64,000 bases of DNA from Salinivibrio kushneri (GTDB taxonomy: Bacteria; Pseudomonadota; Gammaproteobacteria; Enterobacterales; Vibrionaceae): contig NZ_CP040021.1 of the NCBI RefSeq assembly GCF_005280275.1, positions 2,505,001 through 2,569,000 of the forward strand. Direction: 5' to 3'. Under the pieces are notes generated by a model that was not told where the DNA came from, did not search any database, and saw only the letters and a list, made by a program, of their open reading frames with translations. Positions 62,793-64,000 of the stretch are shown piece after piece (positions within the stretch are counted from its first letter, which is position 1; every line of letters starts with the position of its first letter). The position numbers were made by a program, and so were the translations under genes.

Positions 62793-63947
62793 ATGTCGCA
62801 ACCCAAGTCCGATGCATCCATTGATTTCGACCACCTCGCCCAACGTATCAAGCAATGGGGGCAAGCGCTAGGCTTCCAGCAGGTGGGGATCACGGATGTT
62901 GATCTCAAGCAACATGAAGCGCAATTACAGCGCTGGCTTGATAACGGCTATCACGGTGAGATGGCGTGGATGGCCAGACATGGCATGATGCGCGCGCGCC
63001 CCGATGAGTTAGTGCCAGGCACGGTACGCGTGATCAGTGTGCGGATGAACTACTTACCCCCCAATGCCGGTTTTGCGCATACGCTGGCGCATCCAGAGCT
63101 TGGGTACATTAGCCGTTACTCTTTGGGACGGGACTACCATAAATTGATCCGCAACCGCTTAAAAAAGCTTGGACAACAGATTGAACAAGCGGTCGGCCCC
63201 TATGGTTACCGCCCTTTCGTCGACTCCGCGCCAGTCCTTGAGCGTCCTCTAGCGGAAAAGGCAGGACTGGGTTGGACAGGCAAACACTCCCTGATCCTCA
63301 ATGATGAAACGGGATCCTGGTTCTTCCTCGGTGAGTTATTGGTGGATCTTCCTTTACCTGTCGACACCCCTGTCGAGAATCAATGCGGTAAATGTGTTGC
63401 CTGCATGACCAGCTGTCCCACTCAAGCGATCATCGCAGAGGGCGTGGTCGACGCCCGTCGCTGCATTTCCTACCTGACCATCGAATATGACGGCGTGATC
63501 CCCTTAGAATTTCGCCATGCCATCGGTAACCGTATCTATGGTTGCGATGACTGCCAGTTGGTTTGCCCGTTTAACCGGGAGGCCGAACTGACCTTAGAGG
63601 CCGACTTCCACTGTCGCCCCAGCCTTGATCAGCAGCCGCTCACCACGCTTTTCAACTGGGATGAAGACACTTTTTTATCGCTAACCCAAGGCTCAGCAGT
63701 ACGCCGGATAGGGATTAAAAAATGGCGGCGCAACTTGGCTATTGCGATGGGTAATGCCCCCTTCGATCAGGCGATCATCGATAGTCTCAAGGCGCGGCTC
63801 GGTGAGGACGAGCTGGTTGACGAACATATTCACTGGGCGCTCAGCGAGCAAGAGAAAAAACGACAGCGTATTGATGTCAAAACGCTACCCACAGGGACGC
63901 GTCGTCTCGTGCGCATCATAGAAAAAGGATTGCCTCGTGACGCTTAA
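62793..63947 (+). CDS. queG: Epoxyqueuosine reductase
   Basis: QueG performs the last step of queuosine synthesis, reducing epoxyqueuosine in tRNA with cobalamin. The 384-residue protein has the two [4Fe-4S] ferredoxin-type Cys clusters CGKCVACMTSCP and CDDCQLVCP, plus VDSAPVLERPLAEKAGLGWTGKHS. ATG 62793 has AGGA before it; a longer frame runs 43 residues into the divergent nnr gene and is rejected. The divergence from nnr matches E. coli. The bases after 63947 hold no gene. Confidence 0.96.
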   Translation: MSQPKSDASIDFDHLAQRIKQWGQALGFQQVGITDVDLKQHEAQLQRWLDNGYHGEMAWMARHGMMRARPDELVPGTVRVISVRMNYLPPNAGFAHTLAHPELGYISRYSLGRDYHKLIRNRLKKLGQQIEQAVGPYGYRPFVDSAPVLERPLAEKAGLGWTGKHSLILNDETGSWFFLGELLVDLPLPVDTPVENQCGKCVACMTSCPTQAIIAEGVVDARRCISYLTIEYDGVIPLEFRHAIGNRIYGCDDCQLVCPFNREAELTLEADFHCRPSLDQQPLTTLFNWDEDTFLSLTQGSAVRRIGIKKWRRNLAIAMGNAPFDQAIIDSLKARLGEDELVDEHIHWALSEQEKKRQRIDVKTLPTGTRRLVRIIEKGLPRDA

Positions 63948-64000
63948 TCAGGGCTTACAAGCAGAAAGATGATGCTATTCACATAATGTGGAAAACCGTC

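Overview
The window is chromosomal DNA from a gammaproteobacterium of the family Vibrionaceae. Base composition looks moderate (roughly 50% G+C by eye). MotX, a ZrgA-type zinc operon, a periplasmic broad-specificity racemase, chitin-degradation genes and the gene neighbourhoods all fit. A halophilic or marine genus of moderate G+C, such as Salinivibrio, Grimontia or Enterovibrio, is an inference and not shown by any single marker. No rRNA, tRNA, insertion sequence, prophage or CRISPR array was seen. Almost all of the window is dense coding sequence.

Left part (about 0.5-14 kb). A YtfJ-family protein is followed by a five-gene zinc-uptake operon behind a good Zur box at 1088-1105: a small Cys/His protein, His-rich ZrgA, an ABC ATPase, a permease and a DUF3299 protein. 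A TIGR03899-family gene then converges on the sulfate-assimilation operon cysG-cysD-cysN-SLC13 permease-cysC. This operon takes up and activates sulfate and makes siroheme. CpdB follows.

Middle (14-36 kb). Here lie ElaA, a chemoreceptor, an OapA/LysM-like envelope protein divergent from FklB, a secreted BsrV-like racemase, and the second cysteine operon cysJ-cysI-cysH, which reduces PAPS and sulfite. Next come an AldB-type aldehyde dehydrogenase, an outer-membrane barrel, pspG with a sigma-54 promoter, dusA, a GT90 glycosyltransferase, azurin, zur, cheX, pgi, yjbQ, alr and dnaB. The zur gene encodes the likely repressor of the zinc operon at the left end.

Right part (36-64 kb). A DUF481 barrel precedes the ribosomal block rpsF-priB-rpsR-rplI. 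A three-gene chitinolytic cassette follows: a GH18 chitinase, an AA10 lytic polysaccharide monooxygenase and a ChiA-like GH18 chitinase. Together these three proteins carry five CBM5/12-type chitin-binding modules. The cassette sits inside an otherwise conserved core: rlmB-rnr, motX, purA, DUF2065, and the run nnr-tsaE-amiB-mutL-miaA-hfq-hflX-hflK-hflC, with queG divergent at the right end.

No wholly new multi-gene system is obvious. The observations most worth following are short ones: a translated-looking upstream ORF whose stop overlaps the first chitinase start, a 29-31 residue membrane-peptide ORF beside a perfect 8-bp dyad, the tandem-repeat His array of ZrgA, a candidate S6:S18 leader and a sigma-54 promoter before pspG.
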